Below, in pieces: positions 1 to 6,247 of a DNA stretch of 6,316 nt. A model generated the notes under the pieces. That model saw only the letters and a list, made by a program, of their open reading frames with translations. It did not search any database and was not told the DNA's origin. The DNA comes from Pseudomonadota bacterium (lineage in GTDB: Bacteria > Pseudomonadota > Gammaproteobacteria > SZUA-229), in contig JADFWE010000312.1 of assembly GCA_015222915.1 (NCBI GenBank), positions 1-6,316 of the forward strand, read 5' to 3'. Each line of letters starts with the position of its first letter. Position 1 is the stretch's first letter. The position numbers were made by a program, and so were the translations under genes.

Positions 1-24
1 ACATATGAAATATTGTTTTTCTCG

Positions 25-48
25 GCGTCTCTGCGCCTCGGCGGTGAA
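25..48. repeat. Left copy of a 24-base dispersed repeat
   Basis: This stretch is a perfect reverse complement of positions 6193-6216 near the other end of the window. Looser similarity continues outward into a TGTTTTT-containing flank (about 12-20 here, 6222-6238 there), so the repeat unit may be about 40-50 bases and may run off the left edge. The core, read as TCTCTGCGCCTCGGCGGTGA, resembles a short non-coding repeat I recall from many environmental bacterial genomes, but I cannot search to confirm that. It lies downstream of bioC on the minus strand and contains no gene. Confidence 0.75.
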
Positions 49-103
49 TAATCTTTTGACTGTCCGCTTCTAGCCGTTAACTGACGATCAACGTAACAAA
101 AAC

Positions 104-1003
104 CTAACGCTCAAATTCTACGAAACGTGAATGACGATCATTTTTCACACCGCCGGGAGAAGATTCCGACTTCCATGCATGGCCGTAAATAATCTCATAG
201 GTCGCAGGCAAGACGCCCTGCTGCCTGAAACTCTCATAACGTTCCCGCACTGCCTGCAGCACTGACCGGCCACTCAAACCTCTTTTTATTCCTGGTCCAG
301 ACGCCGTCACATTCGCTCCGATAGCTCTCAGGTCATGCATCAGCTCATCGACTACATCATAGGTCACTGTCAGTATCTCTGCCTCCATCACCGGTTCCGC
401 AAAACCATCCTGTAACAGGGCATCACCGATATCATGCATATCGATAAACTGGTTTACATGAGCATCGGTATTCACCGTCGCCCAGCTCTGGCGTAATTCT
501 TTTAAGGTATCCGGACCAAATGTAGAAAACACGAACAGGCCTCCCGGTTTCAACACCCGCTTTGCTTCCAGTAGAGCGGCATTGAGATCATTACACCACT
601 GCAGGCTCAGGCTGGAGAAGACCAGATCAAAACTGTTATCAGCAAATGGCAGGCATTCGACATCAGCACATACACGGTGCGGCGCCCGTAGGAAATTGCC
701 ATGTTCGGCGCTTTTTTCGAGCATGTTCTCGGACAGATCGAGCGCGACCACCTGTGCCTTTTTATATCGTAAAAACAGGGGAGGAATGGCACTGCCGGTA
801 CCGGTGCCGGCGTCCAGCACGATCTGTGGCTTTATCTTTACCACGTCCAGTTTTTCCAGCAAACGTGTACAGACTTCTTTCTGCAACACTGCAAACTGAT
901 CGTAACTTTCTGCCGCGCGGTCAAATGACCGGCGCACCTGCGCCTGCTCAAAAACTTGTTCTTGCTCCTGTTCTGATGACGTGTTCGTTACTTGTGAACT
1001 CAT
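104..1003 (-). CDS. bioC: Malonyl-ACP O-methyltransferase BioC
   Basis: BioC is a cytosolic SAM-dependent methyltransferase that methylates the free carboxyl of malonyl-ACP. The disguised ester then serves as primer for two rounds of fatty-acid elongation towards pimeloyl-ACP, the biotin precursor. The 299-residue product shows the BioC entry motif RRSFDRAAESYDQFAVLQ (24-41), the SAM-binding glycine loop LDAGTGTG (63-70), the acidic strand end ALDLSENML (87-95), FDLVFSSLSLQW (125-136), LKPGG (151-155), STFGPDTLKELRQSW (160-174) and the late motif YGHAWK (273-278). I chose the ATG at 1003 because family members start shortly before RSFDRAA; an in-frame ATG at 1069 would add 22 unconserved residues. 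Neither start has a strong ribosome binding site. At 299 residues it is longer than the E. coli protein (about 251), through a Glu/Gln-rich N-terminus (11-22) and a 21-residue polar tail. It lies downstream of bioH on the same strand across a 248-base gap; no bioD, bioF, bioB or bioA is visible in the window. Confidence 0.95.
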   Translation of the reverse strand: MSSQVTNTSSEQEQEQVFEQAQVRRSFDRAAESYDQFAVLQKEVCTRLLEKLDVVKIKPQIVLDAGTGTGSAIPPLFLRYKKAQVVALDLSENMLEKSAEHGNFLRAPHRVCADVECLPFADNSFDLVFSSLSLQWCNDLNAALLEAKRVLKPGGLFVFSTFGPDTLKELRQSWATVNTDAHVNQFIDMHDIGDALLQDGFAEPVMEAEILTVTYDVVDELMHDLRAIGANVTASGPGIKRGLSGRSVLQAVRERYESFRQQGVLPATYEIIYGHAWKSESSPGGVKNDRHSRFVEFER

Positions 1004-1126
1004 AAAAAGTACTGCTCGATTAATGATGGCGTAGAAAAGATTCAGTCCGCGAATAATGCAAAAATACATTTAACGGGGCATATATCTTTATCTTTAGGGC
1101 ACCTCTATTAAGTGCTTATGTCCTCT

Positions 1127-1226
1127 GCGGGATCTGAAGCGTGTAGCTGCAAGGCATGGGCCGCAGCAGAATGGTTATTCCATTCTCAAGGCTCATAACG
1201 CTGCAGATGCATGCTTCAGACCCCGC
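1127..1226. repeat. 100-base imperfect palindrome between bioH and bioC
   Basis: The whole segment can fold into one long hairpin. The outer stem pairs 1127-1151 with 1202-1226; on the plus strand 21 of 25 positions are Watson-Crick, two are G-U and two are mismatches. A middle stem pairs 1156-1162 with 1190-1196 (one G-U). An inner perfect 7-base-pair stem pairs AGAATGG (1168-1174) with CCATTCT (1180-1186) around the loop TTATT. Pairing is better on the plus strand because the two G-U pairs become mismatches on the minus strand. It begins 25 bases after the bioH stop and ends 123 bases before the bioC start, with no T tract, so it is not a standard terminator. It could be a REP/MITE-like insertion or a structured RNA; I cannot tell which. 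Confidence 0.7.
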
Positions 1227-1251
1227 CCTTCACGAATGCCTTACCCCGAGT

Positions 1252-2034
1252 TTACCGGCTGCGTAACGGCTCTGCCAGAGCAAGCAGCTGTTTAATAAAA
1301 TCTTCCGGGTGTGAGAGGAAGGGTGCGTGGCTGGCCTGCGGATGCAACACCACATCGTTCTGGGAAAAATTTTCTGTTAACACTTCTGACAGTGCTGCCG
1401 GCACCAGGCTGTCTTTCGCACCCAGGTACCAGTGCAGCGGGCTATCGACCGTTGATAATAACGGGCGCAGATCAGTTTCCTGTAAGATCTTCAGGCCGGC
1501 ATTTAACGCCTGCGTCGATGCCTGACCGCGCTGCGCGATGCTGTGCTGCAGCTGCCTGACCAGACTGGTGGCATCCGCCAGACCTTTGACCTGTAATGCC
1601 AGGAAACGCCGGATGGTCTTCTCCTGATTTTTATTCAGTTCACTGGCAAACAGGTCGAATACCGATTTTTCAACCGCCGCGCTCCAGTCCCGGCGTGACA
1701 CGAAACAGGGGTTGGCGGTAACCAGCATGGCGCTTGCTACACGTTGCGGATACAACTCGGCCAATCGCAACACGGCCAGCGCGCCCAATGACCAGCCTAC
1801 CCATAACACCGGGCGGTGCACCAGCGGCATCAGCGCCTGCACATAATCATCCAGCTTTTCAGCCGGCACGTCTGCCATAGAACCGTGACCGGGAAGATCA
1901 ACCACGATAGCATCGATCCAGTCCGGCAACTGGTCGATACAGCTCTGCCACACTGCGCTGTTCATCGCCCAGCCATGGACGAAAATGCAGGTCACAGATT
2001 TTTGTTTAGCAGAGGTTTTCATATCTATTTTCAT
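1252..2034 (-). CDS. bioH: Pimeloyl-ACP methyl ester carboxylesterase BioH
   Basis: BioH is a cytosolic alpha/beta-hydrolase that removes the methyl group placed by BioC once the chain has reached pimeloyl-ACP methyl ester, ending elongation and releasing pimeloyl-ACP for BioF. The 260-residue product has the oxyanion-hole region VHGWAMN (19-25), DLPGHG (46-51), the nucleophile elbow GWSLGA with Ser82 (80-85), the motif NPCFV (108-112), the acidic triad member Asp208 in GAKDSLVP (205-212) and the catalytic His236 in SHAPFLSHP (235-243). Spacing and length match E. coli BioH (256 residues), so the triad looks intact. The start at 2034 is preceded by only a weak GATGAAG; an in-frame ATG at 2022 would give 256 residues and is a real alternative. 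It is the upstream gene of the bioH-bioC pair and is divergent from plsY, with 115 bases between their starts. Confidence 0.95.
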   Translation of the reverse strand: MKIDMKTSAKQKSVTCIFVHGWAMNSAVWQSCIDQLPDWIDAIVVDLPGHGSMADVPAEKLDDYVQALMPLVHRPVLWVGWSLGALAVLRLAELYPQRVASAMLVTANPCFVSRRDWSAAVEKSVFDLFASELNKNQEKTIRRFLALQVKGLADATSLVRQLQHSIAQRGQASTQALNAGLKILQETDLRPLLSTVDSPLHWYLGAKDSLVPAALSEVLTENFSQNDVVLHPQASHAPFLSHPEDFIKQLLALAEPLRSR

Positions 2035-2078
2035 ACGACTTCATCGCCGAATCGGTTAATCTCATGATCCATCAGGCT

Positions 2079-2098
2079 CTGATTAATTATGCAATCAG
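2079..2098. promoter_or_regulatory. Small inverted repeat in the bioH/plsY divergent spacer
   Basis: CTGATT (2079-2084) and AATCAG (2093-2098) form a 6-base-pair inverted repeat around an 8-base AT-rich centre. The sequence ATCAGGC also occurs twice as a direct repeat (2071-2077 and 2094-2100). The position, 45 bases before the bioH start and 51 before plsY, suits an operator or promoter-spanning site for either gene. On the minus strand CATAAT (2092-2087) could serve as a -10 for bioH, but its -35 is poor. No regulator can be named from this alone; E. coli bioH is not controlled by BirA. Confidence 0.25.
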
Positions 2099-2149
2099 GC
2101 GTCTCCTGCGGTAAGCTTCGCCACGCGTATCCAACACATATAGAACCTC

Positions 2150-2755
2150 ATGCCATATTATCTCAACATCATCCTGTTCGCAGGTTTTGCCTACCTGATC
2201 GGTTCCTTCTCCACCGCTATCATCACCTGCAAGATCATGGGTATCGAAGACCCCAGGAAAACCGGTTCGCACAACCCTGGCGCGACCAATGTATTACGCC
2301 ATGGCGGAAAAAAGGCCGCTATTATCACCCTGTTCGGTGATATGTTGAAAGGATTAATTCCGGTTATGGTCGCCGTCAGCCTACAGGCCGACCCGCTCAT
2401 CATCGCACTGACCGGGCTGTTCGCCCTGTCAGGCCATGTCTTCCCGGTCTATTATGGTTTCAGAGGCGGCAAAGGCGTGGCTACTTATTACGGGGTTATC
2501 CTGGCCATGAACTGGCAGGTCGGGCTTATCGCCATCGTCATCTGGTTACTCATTGCTGCTCTATTAAAGATCTCATCGCTGTCAGCGCTGGTATCGATCT
2601 TTTCGACACCGTTTATACTCTGGTATTTCTCACAGTCTGTCGAGCTGACAACAGCAGTGGCATTGATGAGTGCACTGGTTTTCTGGCGGCACAGAACAAA
2701 CATCAAATCGATAATACGAGGCACCGAATCCAGGATCGATAACAGCAAACGATAA
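2150..2755 (+). CDS. plsY: Acyl-phosphate:glycerol-3-phosphate acyltransferase PlsY
   Basis: PlsY is an inner-membrane enzyme that transfers the acyl chain from acyl-phosphate (made by PlsX) to glycerol-3-phosphate, giving lysophosphatidate, the first step of phospholipid synthesis. The 201-residue product has an N-terminal membrane segment (about 4-26), motif DPRKTGSHNPGATNVLR (34-50), the lysine/glycine-rich stretch GGKKAAIITLFGDMLKG (52-68), and the third motif SGHVFPVYYGFRGGKGVAT (94-112), whose GGKG is typical of the phosphate-binding loop. Further hydrophobic stretches at about 69-98, 113-140 and 144-176 fit the five-helix PlsY fold, and length matches E. coli (205). The ATG at 2150 has no recognisable Shine-Dalgarno sequence but starts exactly where the family does. 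It converges on tsaD with only 56 bases between stops. folB, a frequent neighbour, is not present. Confidence 0.95.
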   Translation: MPYYLNIILFAGFAYLIGSFSTAIITCKIMGIEDPRKTGSHNPGATNVLRHGGKKAAIITLFGDMLKGLIPVMVAVSLQADPLIIALTGLFALSGHVFPVYYGFRGGKGVATYYGVILAMNWQVGLIAIVIWLLIAALLKISSLSALVSIFSTPFILWYFSQSVELTTAVALMSALVFWRHRTNIKSIIRGTESRIDNSKR

Positions 2756-2811
2756 AGGCAGACTTTTCAAAAAACGTAAAGGAGCACCAAATCAACAACT
2801 ATGGACAGGCT

Positions 2812-3837
2812 TTAAATTGCTTTTAGCTCCTGCATCGGCCAACGTGCTCTGGCATCGATCTCCAACGGCTGTGTCTCACCGGCCATCAGTCGAAAACAAC
2901 CGACCTGCGCGATCATAGCGCCGTTATCGGTACAGAATTCTATCCTCGGATAAAACAGCTGCCCGCCCAGCGACTCAACCATCTCAGCCAGCGTGCGGCG
3001 TAGACGTTTATTGGCACCGACCCCGCCGGCGATCACCAGCGTATTGCAGCCCTGCTGTTCCAGCGCCCGGCGGCATTTAATTTTCAGCGTATCGGCTACG
3101 GCTTCTTCGAAAGCAAGACAGATGTCCGCCTTTGTCTGCTGCGCTATCTGCCCGTCCTGCGCAGCAGACTGCATGGTATTGAGCGCGAAAGTTTTTAATC
3201 CGCTGAAGCTGAAGTCCAGCCCGGGGCGGTCGATCATCGGCCTGGGGAAACGGTAGACGCCCTGCTGTCCTTCTTCTGCCAGGACGGCCAGCGCCGGACC
3301 ACCAGGATAACCCAGCCCCAGCAATTTTGCGGTCTTATCAAAAGCTTCTCCGGCGGCATCGTCCAGACTCTGCCCGAGCAGTTCATACTGGCCGATACCT
3401 TTAACATACGCCAATAAGGTATGACCGCCGGAGACCAGTAACGCCACGAACGGAAATTCGGGCGGATTATCCTCCAGCATCGGCGCCAGCAGGTGGCCTT
3501 CCATATGATGAACTTCGACAGCAGGTATGGCCAGCGCCCAGGCCAGTGCCCGACCGTATGAAGCACCCGACATCAGGGCACCGATCAAGCCGGGGCCTGC
3601 CGTGTACGCGAGGCCATCAATATCGGATTTTTTCAGTGATGCCTGTGACAGGACCTGCTCTAACAACGGCGTCAGGTAACGGATATGGTCACGTGATGCC
3701 AGTTCCGGCACTACGCCACCATATTCAGCGTGCAATTCGACCTGGCTGTGCAGCGTATGCGCCAGCAAGCCTTTTTCACTGTCAAATAACGCCAGACCGG
3801 TCTCATCACAGGAGCTTTCTATACCTAAAACGATCAT
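2812..3837 (-). CDS. tsaD: tRNA N6-adenosine threonylcarbamoyltransferase TsaD
   Basis: TsaD, with TsaB and TsaE, transfers the threonylcarbamoyl group from threonylcarbamoyl-AMP (made by TsaC) to A37 of tRNAs that read ANN codons. The modification is called t6A. The 341-residue product shows the ASKHA-fold start [10 protein letters not shown] (5-14), ELASRDH (45-51), the metal-binding HHMEGH with His111 and His115 (110-115), SGGHT (136-140), the nucleotide-binding region [20 protein letters not shown] (159-178), DFSFSGLKT (208-216), [10 protein letters not shown] (271-280) and CTDNGAMIA with the metal ligand Asp304 (302-310). Length and ligand positions match E. coli TsaD (337 residues, formerly YgjD/Gcp), so it should be active. 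The start at 3837 has only a weak AGAG-type binding site. It is divergent from rpsU, an arrangement shared with E. coli. Confidence 0.97.
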   Translation of the reverse strand: MIVLGIESSCDETGLALFDSEKGLLAHTLHSQVELHAEYGGVVPELASRDHIRYLTPLLEQVLSQASLKKSDIDGLAYTAGPGLIGALMSGASYGRALAWALAIPAVEVHHMEGHLLAPMLEDNPPEFPFVALLVSGGHTLLAYVKGIGQYELLGQSLDDAAGEAFDKTAKLLGLGYPGGPALAVLAEEGQQGVYRFPRPMIDRPGLDFSFSGLKTFALNTMQSAAQDGQIAQQTKADICLAFEEAVADTLKIKCRRALEQQGCNTLVIAGGVGANKRLRRTLAEMVESLGGQLFYPRIEFCTDNGAMIAQVGCFRLMAGETQPLEIDARARWPMQELKAI

Positions 3838-3887
3838 AATTTCTGATGAATCTCTAATAAATTCCTAAATAAGGTCAATAAATACCA

Positions 3888-3935
3888 TTTTTTTTACATT
3901 CTGGCTTTTAGATTTGGCCAATAATGCGATATAAT
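3888..3935 (+). promoter_or_regulatory. Sigma70-type promoter of rpsU with upstream T tract
   Basis: A perfect -10 hexamer TATAAT lies at 3930-3935, and TTTAGA at 3907-3912 gives a 4-of-6 match to the -35 consensus with an ideal 17-base spacer. A run of eight T residues at 3888-3895 just upstream could act as an UP element for the RNA polymerase alpha subunit, as is common at strong ribosomal-protein promoters. Transcription would start near 3942, leaving an untranslated leader of about 85 bases before rpsU. This is the clearest promoter in the window and probably also serves yqeY. The minus-strand promoter for tsaD must lie in the same AT-rich spacer; a TTGACC (3878-3873) is present there, but no good -10 follows it. 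Confidence 0.7.
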
Positions 3936-3983
3936 ACGTGGTTCACCGTACCCGATGCGGATTTTTTAATTAATATTTTAGCA

Positions 3984-3999
3984 GGGCAGTGATATGCCC
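3984..3999 (+). promoter_or_regulatory. Hairpin in the rpsU leader
   Basis: GGGCA (3984-3988) and TGCCC (3995-3999) pair perfectly around the loop GTGATA, ending 27 bases before the rpsU start. It would fall within the transcribed leader if the promoter at 3930 is used. It does not cover the start codon. Ribosomal-protein leaders often carry autoregulatory structures, so it could be part of one, but a 5-base-pair hairpin can also arise by chance. Confidence 0.3.
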
Positions 4000-4026
4000 C
4001 GATAGAATCAAGCAGAACTGAGAACT

Positions 4027-4257
4027 ATGCCAGCTATACGAGTTAAAGAAAACGAACCTTTTGATGTTGCACTACGTCGTTTCAAACGTTCATGTGAAAA
4101 AGCCGGTGTTTTGACTGAGATTCGCAAACGCGAAGCTTACGAAAAACCAACGACTGAACGCAAGCGCAAAGCCGCAGCAGCGGTAAAACGCCACCTGAAA
4201 AAACTGTCAAAAGAACGCAATAAATTTGCCCGTTCACCACACCAGCGTCGCCGTTAA
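4027..4257 (+). CDS. rpsU: 30S ribosomal protein S21
   Basis: S21 is a small, very basic protein of the 30S subunit platform near the 3' end of 16S rRNA, where it helps initiation. The 76-residue product contains the signature [20 protein letters not shown] (8-27), followed by [22 protein letters not shown] with the expected lysine/arginine helices. The first 60 residues align closely with E. coli S21 (71 residues). The last 15 residues differ and end in RSPHQRRR, about five residues longer. The start has only a short TGAG (4019-4022) as possible ribosome binding site. rpsU opens the yqeY transcript and is divergent from tsaD; a hairpin lies in the 101-base gap after it. In E. coli the next gene on this strand is dnaG, and in many other gammaproteobacteria yqeY is interposed, as here. 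Confidence 0.97.
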   Translation: MPAIRVKENEPFDVALRRFKRSCEKAGVLTEIRKREAYEKPTTERKRKAAAAVKRHLKKLSKERNKFARSPHQRRR

Positions 4258-4301
4258 TCTCTATCATTCTTTGATTTAATTACGGCCCCGTCAGGGTGCA
4301 G

Positions 4302-4321
4302 CGAACCATCTTTACGGTTCG
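4302..4321 (+). terminator. Possible attenuating terminator between rpsU and yqeY
   Basis: CGAACC (4302-4307) pairs perfectly with GGTTCG (4316-4321) around an 8-base loop and is followed by GTCTTTCTG, an interrupted T-rich stretch. This is weaker than a full intrinsic terminator. It fits partial termination that would let much more S21 than YqeY be made, as the terminator after rpsU does in the E. coli rpsU-dnaG-rpoD operon. It could also be an mRNA-stabilising 3' end for rpsU. Confidence 0.45.
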
Positions 4322-4358
4322 GTCTTTCTGATCCAGGCCTCTTGATTATTAAACGATA

Positions 4359-4811
4359 ATGAGTGACTTAAAAAAACAGGTTCAGGACGCTGCCATCAGC
4401 GCCATGAAATCCGGTGAGAAAAAGCGTCTTGCTGTCATCCGCCTGATGACGTCTGCGATAAAGCAGATCGAGGTCGATGAACGTATCGAACTTGATGACG
4501 CCCGCATCATTGTCGTTTTTGACAAGATGCTCAAGCAACGCCGCGAATCCATCTCTCAGTTCAAAATAGCCAGTCGTGAAGACCTGATTGAACAGGAAGC
4601 CTATGAGATCGATATCATCCAGGAATTCCTGCCCCAGGCGCTCAGTGAAGACGAGATCGATGAGATCGTAAACAGCGCTATCTCACAGACAGCGGCCAGC
4701 TCGATCAAAGACATGGGTAAAGTCATGGGGATAGTAAAACCTCAGATTGTCGGCCGTGCCGATATGAGCGAAGTCAGCGGTCGCATTAAATCGCTGCTCA
4801 GCGCCAGCTAG
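4359..4811 (+). CDS. yqeY: GatB/YqeY domain-containing protein
   Basis: This 150-residue protein matches the stand-alone YqeY family, related to the C-terminal tRNA-binding tail of the GatB subunit of the aspartyl/glutamyl-tRNA amidotransferase. Its exact role is unproven; a link to tRNA is inferred from the domain. Visible family features are LKKQVQDAAISAMKSGEKKR (4-23), RLMTSAIKQIEVD (28-40), KMLKQRRESISQF (56-68), YEIDIIQEFLPQALSEDEI (82-100), MGKVMG (119-124) and GRADMSEVSGRI (132-143). The last parts form the small helical domain shared with GatB. Length matches the family (about 150). The ATG at 4359 has no visible Shine-Dalgarno sequence. It lies 101 bases after rpsU on the same strand; dnaG, the usual next gene in gammaproteobacteria, is missing. 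Confidence 0.95.
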   Translation: MSDLKKQVQDAAISAMKSGEKKRLAVIRLMTSAIKQIEVDERIELDDARIIVVFDKMLKQRRESISQFKIASREDLIEQEAYEIDIIQEFLPQALSEDEIDEIVNSAISQTAASSIKDMGKVMGIVKPQIVGRADMSEVSGRIKSLLSAS

Positions 4812-4819
4812 CTCGGATA

Positions 4820-4848
4820 GTTATAAACCTGGCCGTTATAGACCTGGC
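4820..4848 (+). repeat. Two-copy tandem repeat after yqeY
   Basis: GTTATAAACCTGGC (4820-4833) is followed at a period of 15 bases by GTTATAGACCTGGC (4835-4848), 13 of 14 identical. It starts 9 bases after the yqeY stop, in the 213-base interval before hemE. I see no gene in that interval, and no clear promoter or terminator. It may be a slippage duplication marking relaxed, non-coding sequence. Confidence 0.6.
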
Positions 4849-5007
4849 GGTTGACAGTAGAGCGACATCCAGAGAACCGTCGCCTGCACAAGAACAACAC
4901 AAAGATAACGCGCCGATCAAACGCGTTAATAAGAAAAAGACTCGCACTGCCTGCACTTTCCATATCCGTACAGGTTCAAGCATCACAAGTCCAGACATAA
5001 AACGCAT

Positions 5008-5011
5008 AAGG
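5008..5011 (+). promoter_or_regulatory. Probable ribosome binding site of hemE
   Basis: AAGG within TAAGGT lies 13 bases before the hemE ATG at 5025. The spacing is a little long, but it is the most recognisable Shine-Dalgarno match directly upstream of any start in the window and supports the chosen start. Confidence 0.45.
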
Positions 5012-5024
5012 TTGATTCATATCC

Positions 5025-6089
5025 ATGAGCACACTCAAAAACGACCGATTTATAAAAGCACTGCTACGTCAGCCCGTCGACCGCACCCCGGTATGGATCA
5101 TGCGTCAGGCTGGACGCTATCTACCCGAATACCGTGAAGTACGCGCTAAAGCCGGCGACTTTATGACCCTGTGCAGTACGCCGGAACTTGCCTGTGAAGT
5201 CACCCTGCAGCCATTACGCCGTTTTGATCTTGATGCGGCCATCCTGTTCTCCGACATCCTGACCATCCCTGATGCGATGGGACTCGGCCTGTACTTCTCT
5301 GAAGGCGAAGGCCCTAAATTCAAAACCACCATCGATTCTGCAGCCGATATCAAAAACCTGCCGATACCTGACCCGGCAGACAAGTTATCTTACGTCACCG
5401 ATGCCGTCTCACTGATCCGTAAAGAACTGGATGGCGATGTACCGCTGATCGGTTTTGCCGGCAGCCCGTGGACACTGGCGACCTATATGGTCGAAGGCGG
5501 CAGCAGTAAAACCTTCTCCAAGATCAAAGCCCTGTTATTCGAAGACCCGACATCTGCCCACCTGTTAATGAGCAAGCTGGCAGATTCTGTGGCAGCTTAT
5601 CTGAACGCGCAGATCGAAGCCGGCGCGCAGGCAGTGATGGTATTTGACAGCTGGGGCGGCGCCCTGACCACTCCGCATTACAAAGAATTCTCACTGGCCT
5701 ATATGCAGAAGATCGTCGATCAGCTGATCCGTGAAAAAGATGGTCAGAAGATTCCGGTCATCCTGTTCACCAAGGGTGGCGGCATGTGGTTACCATCGAT
5801 CGCAAATACCGGCTGTGATGCTGTCGGACTGGACTGGTCTGTCGATATCAATATCGCACGTCAGCAGATCGGCGACAAGGTAGCACTGCAGGGCAATATG
5901 GATCCGGCCATCATGGCGACCAATCCTGATGTCATCAGACAGGAAGCTGGCCGCATCCTGGCTGAATTCGGTAACGGTTCTGGCCATGTATTTAACCTCG
6001 GCCACGGCATTACACCGAACATCACCCCGGACAACGTAAAAGCCCTGGTCGATGCCGTGCACGAGATCAGTGAGCAATATCACAACTAA
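5025..6089 (+). CDS. hemE: Uroporphyrinogen decarboxylase HemE
   Basis: HemE removes the carboxyl groups of the four acetate side chains of uroporphyrinogen III to give coproporphyrinogen III, a cofactor-free step of haem synthesis in the cytosol, usually as a homodimer. The 354-residue product is the same length as the E. coli enzyme. It has [16 protein letters not shown] with substrate-contacting Arg27 and Arg31 (22-37), [12 protein letters not shown] with catalytic Asp77 (75-86), the glycine-rich SEGEGPKF (92-99), [17 protein letters not shown] with Tyr154 (143-159), FDSWGG with Ser209 (207-212), QGNMDPA (289-295) and FNLGHGI with His327 (323-329). All the residues usually considered essential are present. 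It follows yqeY on the same strand after 213 bases, so it may have its own promoter, though none is clear. Its position where dnaG is expected is unusual. No convincing terminator follows it. Confidence 0.97.
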   Translation: MSTLKNDRFIKALLRQPVDRTPVWIMRQAGRYLPEYREVRAKAGDFMTLCSTPELACEVTLQPLRRFDLDAAILFSDILTIPDAMGLGLYFSEGEGPKFKTTIDSAADIKNLPIPDPADKLSYVTDAVSLIRKELDGDVPLIGFAGSPWTLATYMVEGGSSKTFSKIKALLFEDPTSAHLLMSKLADSVAAYLNAQIEAGAQAVMVFDSWGGALTTPHYKEFSLAYMQKIVDQLIREKDGQKIPVILFTKGGGMWLPSIANTGCDAVGLDWSVDINIARQQIGDKVALQGNMDPAIMATNPDVIRQEAGRILAEFGNGSGHVFNLGHGITPNITPDNVKALVDAVHEISEQYHN

Positions 6090-6192
6090 TATCCTTGCGA
6101 GATTTTTCATTACATAATTAGTCGTAGATATCGCTACAAATACCCGATGACTGCTTTCGACACAAAAGCGACATCCACAAGGATTAAAAAAC

Positions 6193-6216
6193 TTCACCGC
6201 CGAGGCGCAGAGACGC
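6193..6216. repeat. Right copy of the 24-base dispersed repeat, inverted
   Basis: This is the exact reverse complement of 25-48. It begins 103 bases after the hemE stop; the bases between (6090-6192) hold only small chance hairpins, for example GTAG/CTAC around 6123-6136. With the left copy it brackets all seven genes in opposite orientation. It has no coding potential of its own and reads on into an AT-rich flank containing TGTTTTT, as the left copy does. Confidence 0.75.
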
Positions 6217-6247
6217 GAAGATAAAAACATTGTTTTTAATGTGTCAT

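Noticed and set aside
582..1005. Plus-strand open frames opposite bioC (similar ones lie opposite bioH, tsaD and hemE)
   Set aside because: They are antisense shadows of genes with clear family motifs, and their own translations show no recognisable domain.
1004..1069. N-terminal extension of BioC from the ATG at 1069
   Set aside because: The 22 extra residues lie before the point where the family begins, have no ribosome binding site, and do not resemble a BioC N-terminus.
2756..2811. Bidirectional terminator between the convergent plsY and tsaD genes
   Set aside because: The 56-base gap has no stem longer than chance and no paired T/A tracts. A GGAG at 2781-2784 is followed only by a four-codon frame.
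4851..4856. TTGACA as the -35 element of a hemE promoter
   Set aside because: No TATAAT-like hexamer occurs 15-19 bases downstream; the sequence there reads GAGAACCG.
4798..5007. Minus-strand 69-codon open frame with a cysteine-rich, lipoprotein-like stretch (LSLCCSCAG)
   Set aside because: It overlaps the yqeY end on the opposite strand, has no ribosome binding site, no family resemblance, and a basic tail unlike a secreted protein. Chance is more likely.
6091..6184. ATCCTTG/CAAGGAT inverted repeat downstream of hemE as terminator
   Set aside because: The 7-base arms are 80 bases apart, so a functional intrinsic terminator is unlikely.
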